DNA of 64,000 nt from Luteibacter jiangsuensis (lineage in GTDB: Bacteria; Pseudomonadota; Gammaproteobacteria; Xanthomonadales; Rhodanobacteraceae): positions 620,001-684,000 of the forward strand of contig NZ_JAUSSK010000003.1 of the NCBI RefSeq assembly GCF_030812295.1. The letters are read 5' to 3'. Made by a program: the position numbers and the translations under genes. Shown in pieces: positions 7,288 through 14,863 of the stretch. Under the pieces are notes generated by a model. The model saw nothing but the letters and a program-made list of their open reading frames with translations, did not search any database and was not told the DNA's origin. Every line of letters starts with the position of its first letter. The first letter of the stretch is position 1.

Positions 7288-9554
7288 AGTTACGAGCCCG
7301 CACGATCCGCCTTGCCATGTTGCTCGCGGCAAGCCTGCTCGCCGCTCCGGTCGGCGTCACCGCCAAGGGGGCGCCGGAACGCACGGCATCGCCACGCTAC
7401 GATGCCGCGCACCGCGTCTTCAGACTGGACGCCGGTGGCGTCACCTATGCGATGGGCGTGAACGCCGACGGCATGTTGCAGACGATCTATTGGGGCGCAC
7501 GGCTGCCGGCGGACGATCCGCTCGGTCCTGCCGTCGCGGCGCCTGAACGCTCGTCGTTCGACCCCGTCGGGGCGCTTACGCCACAGGAATACGCCGGTTG
7601 GGGTGGTGCGATGACGGCCACCCCCGCACTGAAGATCCGCCTCGACGACGGCAACCGTGACGTGGTGCTTCGCTACGACAGCTACCGCGTCGATGGAGAC
7701 CATCTGTCGATCGTGCTGCGTGACGCACAGGCGGGCGTGGCGGTGACCCTCGATTACACCGCCGACACCGCGACCGGCATCATCGGTCGCTCGGCCCACA
7801 TCGAGAACGCGGGAAAGCAGGCGCTCACGATCGACGCCGCCGCGTCGGCCACGTGGAACCTGCCCCGCGCCGATGACTACTCGTTGCGCTATCTCACCGG
7901 CACATGGGCGGGGGAATGGCATCTGCAGACACGGCCCATCACGCCAGGCGCCACCGTCCTCGATAGCCGCCGCGGTAGCACGGGCGACGAGAACAACCCC
8001 TGGTTCGCGATTGGCCGCGGCAGCGAATGGAACGAAGAACACGGCGACGTATGGTTCGGTGCGTTGGCCTGGAGCGGTTCATGGAGTATCCGCGTCGACG
8101 AGGACATCCTCGGCCAGGTTCGCGTCGTCGGTGGCTACAACCCGTTCGACTTCGCCTATCGGCTGAAGCCGGGCGAGGTGCTGGATACGCCGGTCTTCTA
8201 TGCCGGCTACACCGGCGACGGCATCGGCGAAGCTTCGCGGCTCCTGCACCGGTTCGAGCGTGATCGCATCTTGCCTGGCGGTGCCCACGCGGCGCTACGC
8301 CCGGTGCTGTACAACTCCTGGGAGGCCACCGAGTTCAAGGTGGACGAGCCGGGGCAAGAGCGTCTCGCCGAGAAAGCCGCGGCGCTGGGTGTGGAACGTT
8401 TCGTCGTGGACGACGGTTGGTTCGGCGCGCGCGACAACGACCACGCCGGCCTCGGCGACTGGGTGGTCAACCGTCGCAAGTTTCCCCATGGCCTGAAGCC
8501 GTTGATCGACAAGGTGCATGGGCTCGGCATGAGCTTTGGCCTGTGGGTCGAGCCGGAGATGGTCAACCGCGACAGCGACCTCTACCGCGCGCATCCCGAT
8601 TGGGTGCTCAACTTCCCGGGCCGGGACCGCAGTGAAGGGCGTCACCAGCTCGTGCTCAATCTCGCGCGCGAGGACGTGAAGGCGCATCTGCTCGACGTGC
8701 TCGACCGCCTGCTCAGCGAGAACGATATCCAGTTCCTGAAATGGGATTACAACCGCAACTGGTCCGAACCGGGCTGGCCGCAGATGTCACCCGCCGAACA
8801 GCAGAAGGTCTATGTGGCCTACGTGCGCAACCTGTACGACATCCTGCGCCAGTTGCGCGCACGCCATCCGAAAGTCGAGATCGAATCGTGTTCCGGAGGG
8901 GGTGCGCGCGTGGACCTGGGCATCATGGCGCTGACGGATGAAGTGTGGCCTTCGGACAACACCGATCCCTCCGATCGCCTGTCCATCCAGGACGGCTTCA
9001 CTTACGCCTATGCGCCCGCAACGATGATGGCGTGGGTCACGGGCTCGCCGAACTGGGTGAACAATCGCGTCAGCTCGCTGGATTTCCGTTTCCTGTCGTC
9101 GATGCAAGGCGGACTCGGCATCGGTGCGAACCTGCTGGACTGGACCCCCGCGGAAGAGGCGACGGCGCGGGGCTATGTCGCCGAGTACAAGAAGATCCGC
9201 GTCACGGTGCAACGGGGCTCGCTGTACCGCCTGCTATCGCCACAGGAACGCGCGCCGTGGTCGGCCACGGAGTCGGTGGCCGACGACGGTGCACAGGCGG
9301 TGCTGTTCGCATTCCAGCGTCAGGGTGAAGAAGCCCGTCCCTTCCCGACCCTGCACTTGCGGGGGCTCGACGTGAAGGCACGTTATCGCTTCCGCGTCGT
9401 ATACGGCAAGGTCGCCCCCGGTACGCCGGACGTGGCCAGTGGCGCGTACTGGATGCAGCGCGGCATCGACCTCGTGATGAAGGGCGACTTGCAGGCCGCC
9501 GGCGTGGTGTTCGAGCGCGAAGGCACAGCTTCCCACCAAGGAGTCACGCGATGA
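7284..9554 (+). CDS. Exported GH36 alpha-galactosidase
   Basis: This 756-residue enzyme hydrolyses terminal alpha-galactosyl residues. A signal peptide occupies about residues 1-28. An N-terminal beta-supersandwich domain (about 35-330) precedes the TIM barrel (about 335-660) and a C-terminal beta domain. GH36 signatures are present: WEATEF, VVDDGWFGARDND, GLWVEPEMVN, the nucleophile D488 in FLKWDYNR, and the acid/base D558 in EVWPSDNTD with CSGGG before it. The likely start is TTG at 7284, with GGAGG at 7271-7275, overlapping the epimerase stop. An exported location, probably periplasmic, fits a pathway where the receptor delivers oligosaccharide into the periplasm. Confidence 0.93.
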   Translation: MKLRARTIRLAMLLAASLLAAPVGVTAKGAPERTASPRYDAAHRVFRLDAGGVTYAMGVNADGMLQTIYWGARLPADDPLGPAVAAPERSSFDPVGALTPQEYAGWGGAMTATPALKIRLDDGNRDVVLRYDSYRVDGDHLSIVLRDAQAGVAVTLDYTADTATGIIGRSAHIENAGKQALTIDAAASATWNLPRADDYSLRYLTGTWAGEWHLQTRPITPGATVLDSRRGSTGDENNPWFAIGRGSEWNEEHGDVWFGALAWSGSWSIRVDEDILGQVRVVGGYNPFDFAYRLKPGEVLDTPVFYAGYTGDGIGEASRLLHRFERDRILPGGAHAALRPVLYNSWEATEFKVDEPGQERLAEKAAALGVERFVVDDGWFGARDNDHAGLGDWVVNRRKFPHGLKPLIDKVHGLGMSFGLWVEPEMVNRDSDLYRAHPDWVLNFPGRDRSEGRHQLVLNLAREDVKAHLLDVLDRLLSENDIQFLKWDYNRNWSEPGWPQMSPAEQQKVYVAYVRNLYDILRQLRARHPKVEIESCSGGGARVDLGIMALTDEVWPSDNTDPSDRLSIQDGFTYAYAPATMMAWVTGSPNWVNNRVSSLDFRFLSSMQGGLGIGANLLDWTPAEEATARGYVAEYKKIRVTVQRGSLYRLLSPQERAPWSATESVADDGAQAVLFAFQRQGEEARPFPTLHLRGLDVKARYRFRVVYGKVAPGTPDVASGAYWMQRGIDLVMKGDLQAAGVVFEREGTASHQGVTR

Positions 9555-11725
9555 ATGGTTCGGTTCCGGCAGTTTCCCGTCTGGCGCTTGCGTGCGGACT
9601 GATGACGCTTGCCAGTGTGGCATCGGCGCAGGTCAATGGCGTGGGGCAGAGGCCTTACCTCGGATGGAGCAGTTTCAGCCAGCAGACCATCGATCCGGCA
9701 TTCCTCACCCAAGCCAACATGGTCGCGCAATCGGATGCGCTCGCCACGTCCGGCTTGCAGGCGCACGGGTACACCTACATCAACCTGGATTCCGGTTGGC
9801 AGGGTGGGTTCGACGCCAACGGTCGTCCCACACCCGATCCGCGGACCTTCCCCGACATCAAGGCAATGATCGATCACATCCACGGTCATGGACAAAAGGC
9901 GGGCATCTACTGGATCCCCGGTGTGGAAGAGCCGGCGGTACAGGCCAACTCGCCGATCCTCGGCACGCCATATCACATACAGGACATCCTGGCATTGCCG
10001 CATCGCGCCGGCAACGCGTTCGGCGCGCCGGGTGAATCGCCGTACCACTACAAGATCGATTTCAGCAAAGCCGGCGCGCAGGAATACATCGATTCGGTGG
10101 TGGCGCTTTTCGCCTCGTGGGGCGTGGATTTCATCAAGCTCGACGGTGTCACGCCGGGTTCCTATAGCGACGACCTGAGCATCGACAACCGCGACGACGT
10201 CGCGGCATGGTCGAAGGCGATCTCACGCAGTGGCCGCCCCATCTGGCTCACCGTCTCCTGGGCGGTGGACAAGGATTACCAGGACGTGTGGCAGGCCTAT
10301 TCCAATGCACGCCGCATCGACGACGACGTGGAATGCGAAAGCCGCTGCGCCACGCTCACCAACTGGCCGCGCATCGAGAAACGTTTTCGCGACCTGCCGG
10401 GATGGCAGGATGTGGCTGGTCCGTCGAAAGGCTGGAACGACCTCGATTCACTCGACATCGGCGACGGTGACGAGGACGGGCTGACGGTGGACGAGAAACG
10501 CTCGGCCGTCACGCTCTGGGCGATGGCGAACGCACCCCTGTACCTGGGGGGCGACCTTACGAAGCTCGATGAAACCGGCAAGCAGTTGGCCGGCAACGAC
10601 GAGGTCATCGCGGTGGACCAGTCCGGCAAGCCCGCCGTGCAGGTCATTGGTGGCGACTTGCCCGTATGGGTGAGCGACCTGGGCGGCGGCCGCTACCATG
10701 TCGCCTTGTTCAACATGAATGCGACGCGCGCGGTCGTCGAGTTGCCTTGGCGCGTGTTGGGACTGACCGGTGCCCGGCGCGTGCGCGATCTCTGGCGTCA
10801 CCAGGAGCAGGGTCCATCATCGGGCAGCTACCGTGTTGAACTCCCCGGGCATGGCACGCAGCTGTTGCTGGTCGAAGCGTTGCCGGGGCATATGACGCCC
10901 GGCCCGTCCACGAATTACGAAGCCGAGGCCGCCACCCTCGCCGGCACGGCAGCGCCGGCGGCGTGCGCCGGTTGCTCGGGCGATGTGAAGGTCGGCGGCC
11001 TGGGACTCGGGGCGGGCAACGCGGTGAGCTTCGATCACGTCTATGCACCACGGGATGGCGCCTATCTCATGCGGGTCGACTCGCTCACGCTCGGCCTTCG
11101 CTCGTATCTGTACCAGGTTAACGACGGGCCATTCCAGACCTTCAATTCGGGGGGTGGCAGTTTCCAACTGCCGTCGCAAAGTACGCTGCCGGTATGCTTG
11201 CGCAAGGGATTCAACCGCATTCGTTTCGGTAACGCGGCCAGCTACCCACCCGACCTGGATCGCATCGTCGTCGGTGGGACCGGCGACGCCGCGCTTCCCG
11301 CTTCGTCCACCTACGAAGCGGAGGCCGCGGTCCTTGGCGGTACCGTGACCGCGGGCTTCAGCAATTATTTCTCGGGGCTGGCGAAGGCGGGCAATATCGG
11401 TGTCGGATCCGCGAACTCCGTGACCTTCCCGGCCGTGACCGTGCCCACGTCGGGCAGCTACCAGCTGGAGATCGACTACGCTACCAAGGGGCCGCGCACG
11501 CTCTACCTGGTCATCAACGGGCAGGCTCCCATCAGGCTGGATCTCGATGGCAGCAGTTTCGACGATCCCGTGGCCAAGGTGCTCGATGTGTCGCTCAAGG
11601 CGGGGACCAACACCATCGGACTCGGCAATGCCGATGCACCGGCGCCGGACCTGGATCGCATCGTCGTGGCACCCCGGGTCTTGCCGGCGTGGCTCGGGGC
11701 TTCCGCGACTACATGTCAGCGGTAA
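9551..11725 (+). CDS. Exported GH27 alpha-galactosidase with two carbohydrate-binding modules
   Basis: The 724-residue product has a signal peptide (cleavage near ASAQ, residue 27) and a GH27 barrel at about residues 33-370, with YLGWSSF, YINLDSGWQ, the nucleophile D198 in FIKLDG and the acid/base aspartate in RIDDDVE (257-259). A small beta domain follows. Two related C-terminal modules (about 455-578 and 587-712), each starting YEAEA and ending in PDLDRIVV, resemble CBM35-type modules. The ATG overlaps the GH36 stop by 4 bases. GH27 and GH36 use the same retaining chemistry but differ in substrate size preference, so the pair may split polymeric and short substrates. The binding specificity of the modules is unknown. 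Confidence 0.92.
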   Translation: MNGSVPAVSRLALACGLMTLASVASAQVNGVGQRPYLGWSSFSQQTIDPAFLTQANMVAQSDALATSGLQAHGYTYINLDSGWQGGFDANGRPTPDPRTFPDIKAMIDHIHGHGQKAGIYWIPGVEEPAVQANSPILGTPYHIQDILALPHRAGNAFGAPGESPYHYKIDFSKAGAQEYIDSVVALFASWGVDFIKLDGVTPGSYSDDLSIDNRDDVAAWSKAISRSGRPIWLTVSWAVDKDYQDVWQAYSNARRIDDDVECESRCATLTNWPRIEKRFRDLPGWQDVAGPSKGWNDLDSLDIGDGDEDGLTVDEKRSAVTLWAMANAPLYLGGDLTKLDETGKQLAGNDEVIAVDQSGKPAVQVIGGDLPVWVSDLGGGRYHVALFNMNATRAVVELPWRVLGLTGARRVRDLWRHQEQGPSSGSYRVELPGHGTQLLLVEALPGHMTPGPSTNYEAEAATLAGTAAPAACAGCSGDVKVGGLGLGAGNAVSFDHVYAPRDGAYLMRVDSLTLGLRSYLYQVNDGPFQTFNSGGGSFQLPSQSTLPVCLRKGFNRIRFGNAASYPPDLDRIVVGGTGDAALPASSTYEAEAAVLGGTVTAGFSNYFSGLAKAGNIGVGSANSVTFPAVTVPTSGSYQLEIDYATKGPRTLYLVINGQAPIRLDLDGSSFDDPVAKVLDVSLKAGTNTIGLGNADAPAPDLDRIVVAPRVLPAWLGASATTCQR

Positions 11726-12146
11726 GCCGGTGGGCGGTCAAGCTGGCCGGCCATGCCGGAAGCAGGCAATGGCAGCGTCCGGCGAACAGAACCGCCGGCC
11801 GTGACCATTCCGAAGCGTCTGAGATCCGCTGCAGCAGTGTGCAGGCCTCCGCGATGTCGACATAGTCGGCATCGCGCATCGCCCTGAGCCGGCGCTGCGC
11901 CCGCCAAAGAAGGGTGATCGCTTCAGCCACGCCGCGATACGGCGCTATGTCCTCGAGATAACGGCAGGTGTGCCTCAGGTCGGCCATTCGCATGTCGCCG
12001 GCCGATCGTGGCATCCGCTCGTTCCATTCCGCCTCGGCGGCATAGAGGATGTCGAGCGCGTAGCCCAACTCCTTGCATGCCTCGTCGACCGCATGCGCGG
12101 TGACCTGGCAAGGTCCGGGCAGCGATCGACGGGGGGCGAAGCTCAT
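11709..12146 (-). CDS. Conserved-looking hypothetical protein
   Basis: I do not recognise this 145-residue protein. It is predicted mostly helical, with no signal peptide or membrane segment, and has scattered histidines and cysteines. Codon third positions are strongly G or C, as expected for a real gene in this genome. AGGTAAG lies a few bases ahead of the ATG. Its 3' end overlaps the 3' end of the alpha-galactosidase gene by 17 bases on the opposite strand. It probably closes a short minus-strand unit with the small frame at 12164-12322. Confidence 0.6.
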   Translation of the reverse strand: MSFAPRRSLPGPCQVTAHAVDEACKELGYALDILYAAEAEWNERMPRSAGDMRMADLRHTCRYLEDIAPYRGVAEAITLLWRAQRRLRAMRDADYVDIAEACTLLQRISDASEWSRPAVLFAGRCHCLLPAWPASLTAHRLTADM

Positions 12147-12163
12147 GCACTTACCTGTTACTG

Positions 12164-12322
12164 TTAGGGCTGTTTTCCCGTCCGGCGTTTGGCCGGCTCG
12201 CGCGGTGTCTCGGGAAGCTTGCCGCGACGCTCATGGGAATAGACGTAAGAGACGAACGCTGCCGACGAACGGTCGGCGGGCGCGCCATTCGGAAAACGCG
12301 CCGGTGGCTTCTGCGTGGGCAT
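12164..12322 (-). CDS. Possible small basic protein (52 residues)
   Basis: The frame could start at MPTQKPP and would give a short proline- and arginine-rich peptide ending PAKRRTGKQP. It stops 17 bases before the next minus-strand ATG, so the two could be cotranscribed. The frame is open further upstream to 12463. No good ribosome-binding site is visible for any start and I do not recognise the sequence, so it may not be a gene. The remaining 12323-12488 stretch shows nothing else to me. Confidence 0.35.
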   Translation of the reverse strand: MPTQKPPARFPNGAPADRSSAAFVSYVYSHERRGKLPETPREPAKRRTGKQP

Positions 12323-12488
12323 GACTTGTCCGGTTGGGTGACTAGGCCCCTCGATGTGAGGGAGGGTGTCCCACCATGCGCCTTGGGTTGTTATGCGCAT
12401 GTAAGCAATATCGCCAGGTAACCCCTTTTTTTCGTCACGCGGGGGTAACGGGCGAGGTGTCAATGGTGGCCTTTAGCGGGGAAGGGCA

Positions 12489-12671
12489 ATGGAAATGATG
12501 AAACGCAGCACGCGGCCTGCCGATGCCACGAAAATCGATCTCGAGTCGAGGACCGAGGTCAACTGGTGGGTGCGTTCCCTAGGTGTGTCGGAGCAGTCGC
12601 TCCGCGATGCGGTAAAGCGTGTAGGACAGGTGCCGGGCGACGTACGCGCCGAACTCCGGCGCCGCCGATGA
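12489..12671 (+). CDS. DUF3606 small protein
   Basis: The 60-residue product matches the pattern of DUF3606 proteins: a basic or polar start, then a helix with EVNWWVRSLGVSEQSLRDAVKRVG and a final VRAELRRRR. The second half resembles a helix-turn-helix (LGVSEQSLRDAVKRVG), but the function of the family is unknown. The stop overlaps the next gene start (ATGATGA), implying translational coupling. Confidence 0.75.
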   Translation: MEMMKRSTRPADATKIDLESRTEVNWWVRSLGVSEQSLRDAVKRVGQVPGDVRAELRRRR

Positions 12672-12895
12672 TGGACATTTCGGATCGGCCATTGCGCATC
12701 TTCGTGTTCTTCCCGCCCATCAACGAAAGGACGTGGACCGTCCTGTTGCCGGGAGCGCACAAGCACCTGTTCCGCACGGAGGGGCTGGCCGTGGAATTCG
12801 CCCTCAACCAGGCCGCCGCCATGAAGGGCCGGGGCAGGGCGGTGCAAGTGCTGAAGGAGCGCATCTCGGGAAGCTGGATCCCGGTGCATTTCTGA
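12668..12895 (+). CDS. Small hypothetical protein coupled to the DUF3606 gene
   Basis: The frame gives about 75 residues, starting at ATG 12668 or 12671, overlapping the DUF3606 stop. The second half (an aromatic/basic strand, then a helix with EFALNQAAAM, then a strand ending SGSWIPVHF) recalls small DUF2188-like proteins, but the match is loose. It has no signal peptide or membrane helix. The coupling to the DUF3606 gene suggests that the two are made together; such pairs are often stress-induced in related bacteria, which I cannot show here. Confidence 0.55.
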   Translation: MMDISDRPLRIFVFFPPINERTWTVLLPGAHKHLFRTEGLAVEFALNQAAAMKGRGRAVQVLKERISGSWIPVHF

Positions 12896-12913
12896 CCCGG
12901 CGCTTTGCCGGGT

Positions 12914-13132
12914 TCAACGCGATGCAGACGATTTCGATGGTGCGCCCGGTTTTTCCGCGCAAGCGGCACGGGTAAGCGCGCGATCCGCCTCGCCGTCATT
13001 GGGCCGCGCAAGGCGGGCCATGCAGGTTTCGAAGGTTTCCGGCTGCGGGCGCGTGGCGAAATAAGCGGTGCCCACGGCGATCGCCAGCGCGATGGCGATC
13101 CAGGGAAGGCTGTCGTTGAGTGTCTTTGGCAT
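12914..13132 (-). CDS. Small single-span membrane protein
   Basis: From the ATG of MPKTLND the product has 72 residues: a short polar start, one hydrophobic helix at about residues 9-25 (LPWIAIALAIAVGTAYFA), and a polar tail with two cysteines (ETCMARL and RAACAEK). A longer frame starts upstream at 13192, but the shorter start gives a sensible membrane protein. Function unknown. It is convergent with the two small genes upstream. Confidence 0.5.
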   Translation of the reverse strand: MPKTLNDSLPWIAIALAIAVGTAYFATRPQPETFETCMARLARPNDGEADRALTRAACAEKPGAPSKSSASR

Positions 13133-13260
13133 GGCGGTAACGGCGTTTACGAGACCATTATAGATCGGCCTGCCACCTCCGGAGCCGTGCATGCGACCTG
13201 GGTCCCTTCACGCGCCGACGTCGAGGCCGGCGACCTGGATGTCCCGCGCCAGGGGGAGAG

Positions 13261-13404
13261 CTACTTCCCCCGGTGATTGTCCTCGCCGCCGTCGTCCACG
13301 GGATCGCCCGAGGAATCCGTGCGCGGTCGTTCAGTAGGCCCCCGCCGGTCCGGCGGTTGGTCCTGTCCCGGTTGTTGCGGTGGGCGATTTTTCTCATTGG
13401 CCAT
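13261..13404 (-). CDS. Small, highly hydrophilic protein (47 residues)
   Basis: The ATG is preceded by AAGGAGA at good spacing, which is strong support in such a short frame. The peptide MANEKNRPPQQPGQDQP continues with arginine-, proline- and aspartate-rich sequence and ends DNHRGK, with no hydrophobic stretch, so it is likely disordered. Similar low-complexity small proteins occur in related genomes, without known function. The longer open frame through this region (to 13908) has no comparable start signal. Confidence 0.6.
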   Translation of the reverse strand: MANEKNRPPQQPGQDQPPDRRGPTERPRTDSSGDPVDDGGEDNHRGK

Positions 13405-13490
13405 GGGCGTCTCCTTCATCGGGAGGCTCCACCTTGGCGCCTTCATGCTGACGGATGCGTGCGAACCATGTGAGTAACGTGTCGGTGCCC

Positions 13491-13781
13491 TCAGTGGGCC
13501 CTGCGCTTGGGCCCGGCGGCTGTGACAGGGGGTGCCGTGAGGCCGGCGCGGGTCGATGCGTGCGAACGGCTGGCCTGCTCGGTCAATAAAGGTGTCACGA
13601 TCGCCATCCATCCTTCGGCGAAGGAGCGGACATTTCGCGGACGCCGCTCCGGCGTGTAACGGGACATGGCTTCCGCCAGCGCGGCCACCAGTACGGCCGG
13701 TTCCGGATGGGTCGAGATAGCCGCTTCCAGGGCGGATTCCAGGGCCGCGAGTTTTCCGAGGAGGTAAGTCCGGTCTTCCAT
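13491..13781 (-). CDS. Hypothetical protein, helical
   Basis: Starting at MEDRTYLLG the product has 96 residues, with amphipathic helices (LGKLAALESALEAAI and VLVAALAEAMSRY) followed by a basic tail ending GPKRRAH. AAGGA lies upstream of the ATG. The frame is open further upstream to 13904, but that extension reads as noise. I do not recognise a family. Confidence 0.5.
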   Translation of the reverse strand: MEDRTYLLGKLAALESALEAAISTHPEPAVLVAALAEAMSRYTPERRPRNVRSFAEGWMAIVTPLLTEQASRSHASTRAGLTAPPVTAAGPKRRAH

Positions 13782-14117
13782 GAGTGAGGTGTCCTTGCTG
13801 GGTCCTTGGATGGACGGAGTGCCTCGTCTGTGGCCTCCGCGATTCCGTATGTGGCACACCTTCCGGTGTCGTCGGGCAACGCTGCCGAAATCGTGCTGAG
13901 GCATTCACCTACCAGCAGCTGCGCCTGACGATGACACGATCATCAGGCCATGTCACCTCACATGCCAAGGCGGATACCGCTACAGGCGGCGGAGCGACGG
14001 CCGGATCATACGTGCACGCTGGTTGTCTCGCCTGCACATCTGGCATTGTATGCATTCGCAGGCGCGCGCGGCCGATACGCGCGCACAGAAGTACAGTCGG
14101 CCCAGGGAGGGCATTAC
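13782..14117. other. Gene-free region ahead of the response regulator
   Basis: This 336-base stretch should contain the promoter of the gacA-like gene and, on the other strand, that of the helical small protein. I see no gene in it. An imperfect inverted repeat (CCTGA, ATGA, five bases, TCAT, CAGG) lies at about 13924-13947. No convincing -35/-10 pair is visible. A GGGAGG at 14105-14110 serves the downstream ATG. Confidence 0.4.
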
Positions 14118-14771
14118 ATGATTAACGTTGTTTTGGTCGACGACCACGAGTTGGTCAGGACCGGGTTCCGGATGATCCTGCAGCAGCAGGCCGATCTCCG
14201 GATCAGGGGAGAAGCGGGTTCGGCCGAGGAAGGCCTGCGCCTCATCCGCTCCCAATCACCCGATATCGCGCTCGTCGATGTCCATATGCCAGGCATGAGC
14301 GGCGTGGAGCTGACCGAGCGCGTGATTCGCGCGAAGCTTCGCACGAACATCGTCATCCTCACCGTGGTCGATGACGCGCGTTTCCCCAAGCGACTGCTGG
14401 ACGCCGGGGCACTTGGTTATCTCACCAAGGGATGCTCGTCCGAGGAATTGCTCAGTGCCGTGCGTCAGGTAGCCTCGGGCCGGCGCTATCTCGCCCCCAC
14501 GGTGGCCCAGCAGCTGGCACTTGCCACGCTCGACGGCTCGGATTCGCCGTTCGACACGCTATCGACGCGCGAGATGGAGGTGTCGATGATGCTCGTTCGC
14601 GGGATGCCGCTGACCTCGATCGGCGAAAGACTAAACCTGAGTCCGAAAACCGTCTCGACCTATAAGCAGCGTCTCATGGAGAAACTGCATGTCGAACATG
14701 TCGTCGGCCTGGCGCACTTGATGACCGTGCACGGCTTGCTGGACACGCACAATCACCAGGTGGGCAGCTGA
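14118..14771 (+). CDS. gacA: GacA/UvrY-type response regulator
   Basis: The 217-residue protein has a receiver domain (about 1-120) with D8/D9, the phosphoacceptor D54 in ALVDVHMPG and K105 in YLTKG, then a LuxR/NarL-type helix-turn-helix (about 150-210) with LSTREMEV and LSPKTVSTYKQRLMEKL. Segments such as PFDTLSTREMEV and VAQQLAL match the GacA/UvrY pattern closely, so it probably answers a BarA/GacS sensor and controls small regulatory RNAs. No sensor kinase or uvrC gene is adjacent, unlike many genomes. The start at 14118 is set by GGGAGG eight bases upstream; the open frame extends further without support. A bidirectional terminator follows. Confidence 0.82.
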   Translation: MINVVLVDDHELVRTGFRMILQQQADLRIRGEAGSAEEGLRLIRSQSPDIALVDVHMPGMSGVELTERVIRAKLRTNIVILTVVDDARFPKRLLDAGALGYLTKGCSSEELLSAVRQVASGRRYLAPTVAQQLALATLDGSDSPFDTLSTREMEVSMMLVRGMPLTSIGERLNLSPKTVSTYKQRLMEKLHVEHVVGLAHLMTVHGLLDTHNHQVGS

Positions 14772-14795
14772 CGCTGTTCATGGATTGATGCAAAA

Positions 14796-14823
14796 AAACG
14801 CCGGGCAATGCCCGGCGTTTTTT
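14796..14823. terminator. Bidirectional terminator between gacA-like gene and rne
   Basis: An 11-bp stem (AAACGCCGGGC with GCCCGGCGTTT) closes an AAT loop. A-runs on the left and T-runs on the right let it work for both converging genes. Confidence 0.9.
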
Positions 14824-14863
14824 ATTCCAGCGGGAAGGCCGGGGCCTTCCCGCTCATTCTTCA

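Noticed and set aside
13261-13908. 215-codon minus-strand frame covering two small genes
   Set aside because: Only the last 47 codons have an excellent ribosome-binding site. The upstream part overlaps another better-supported small gene in a different frame.
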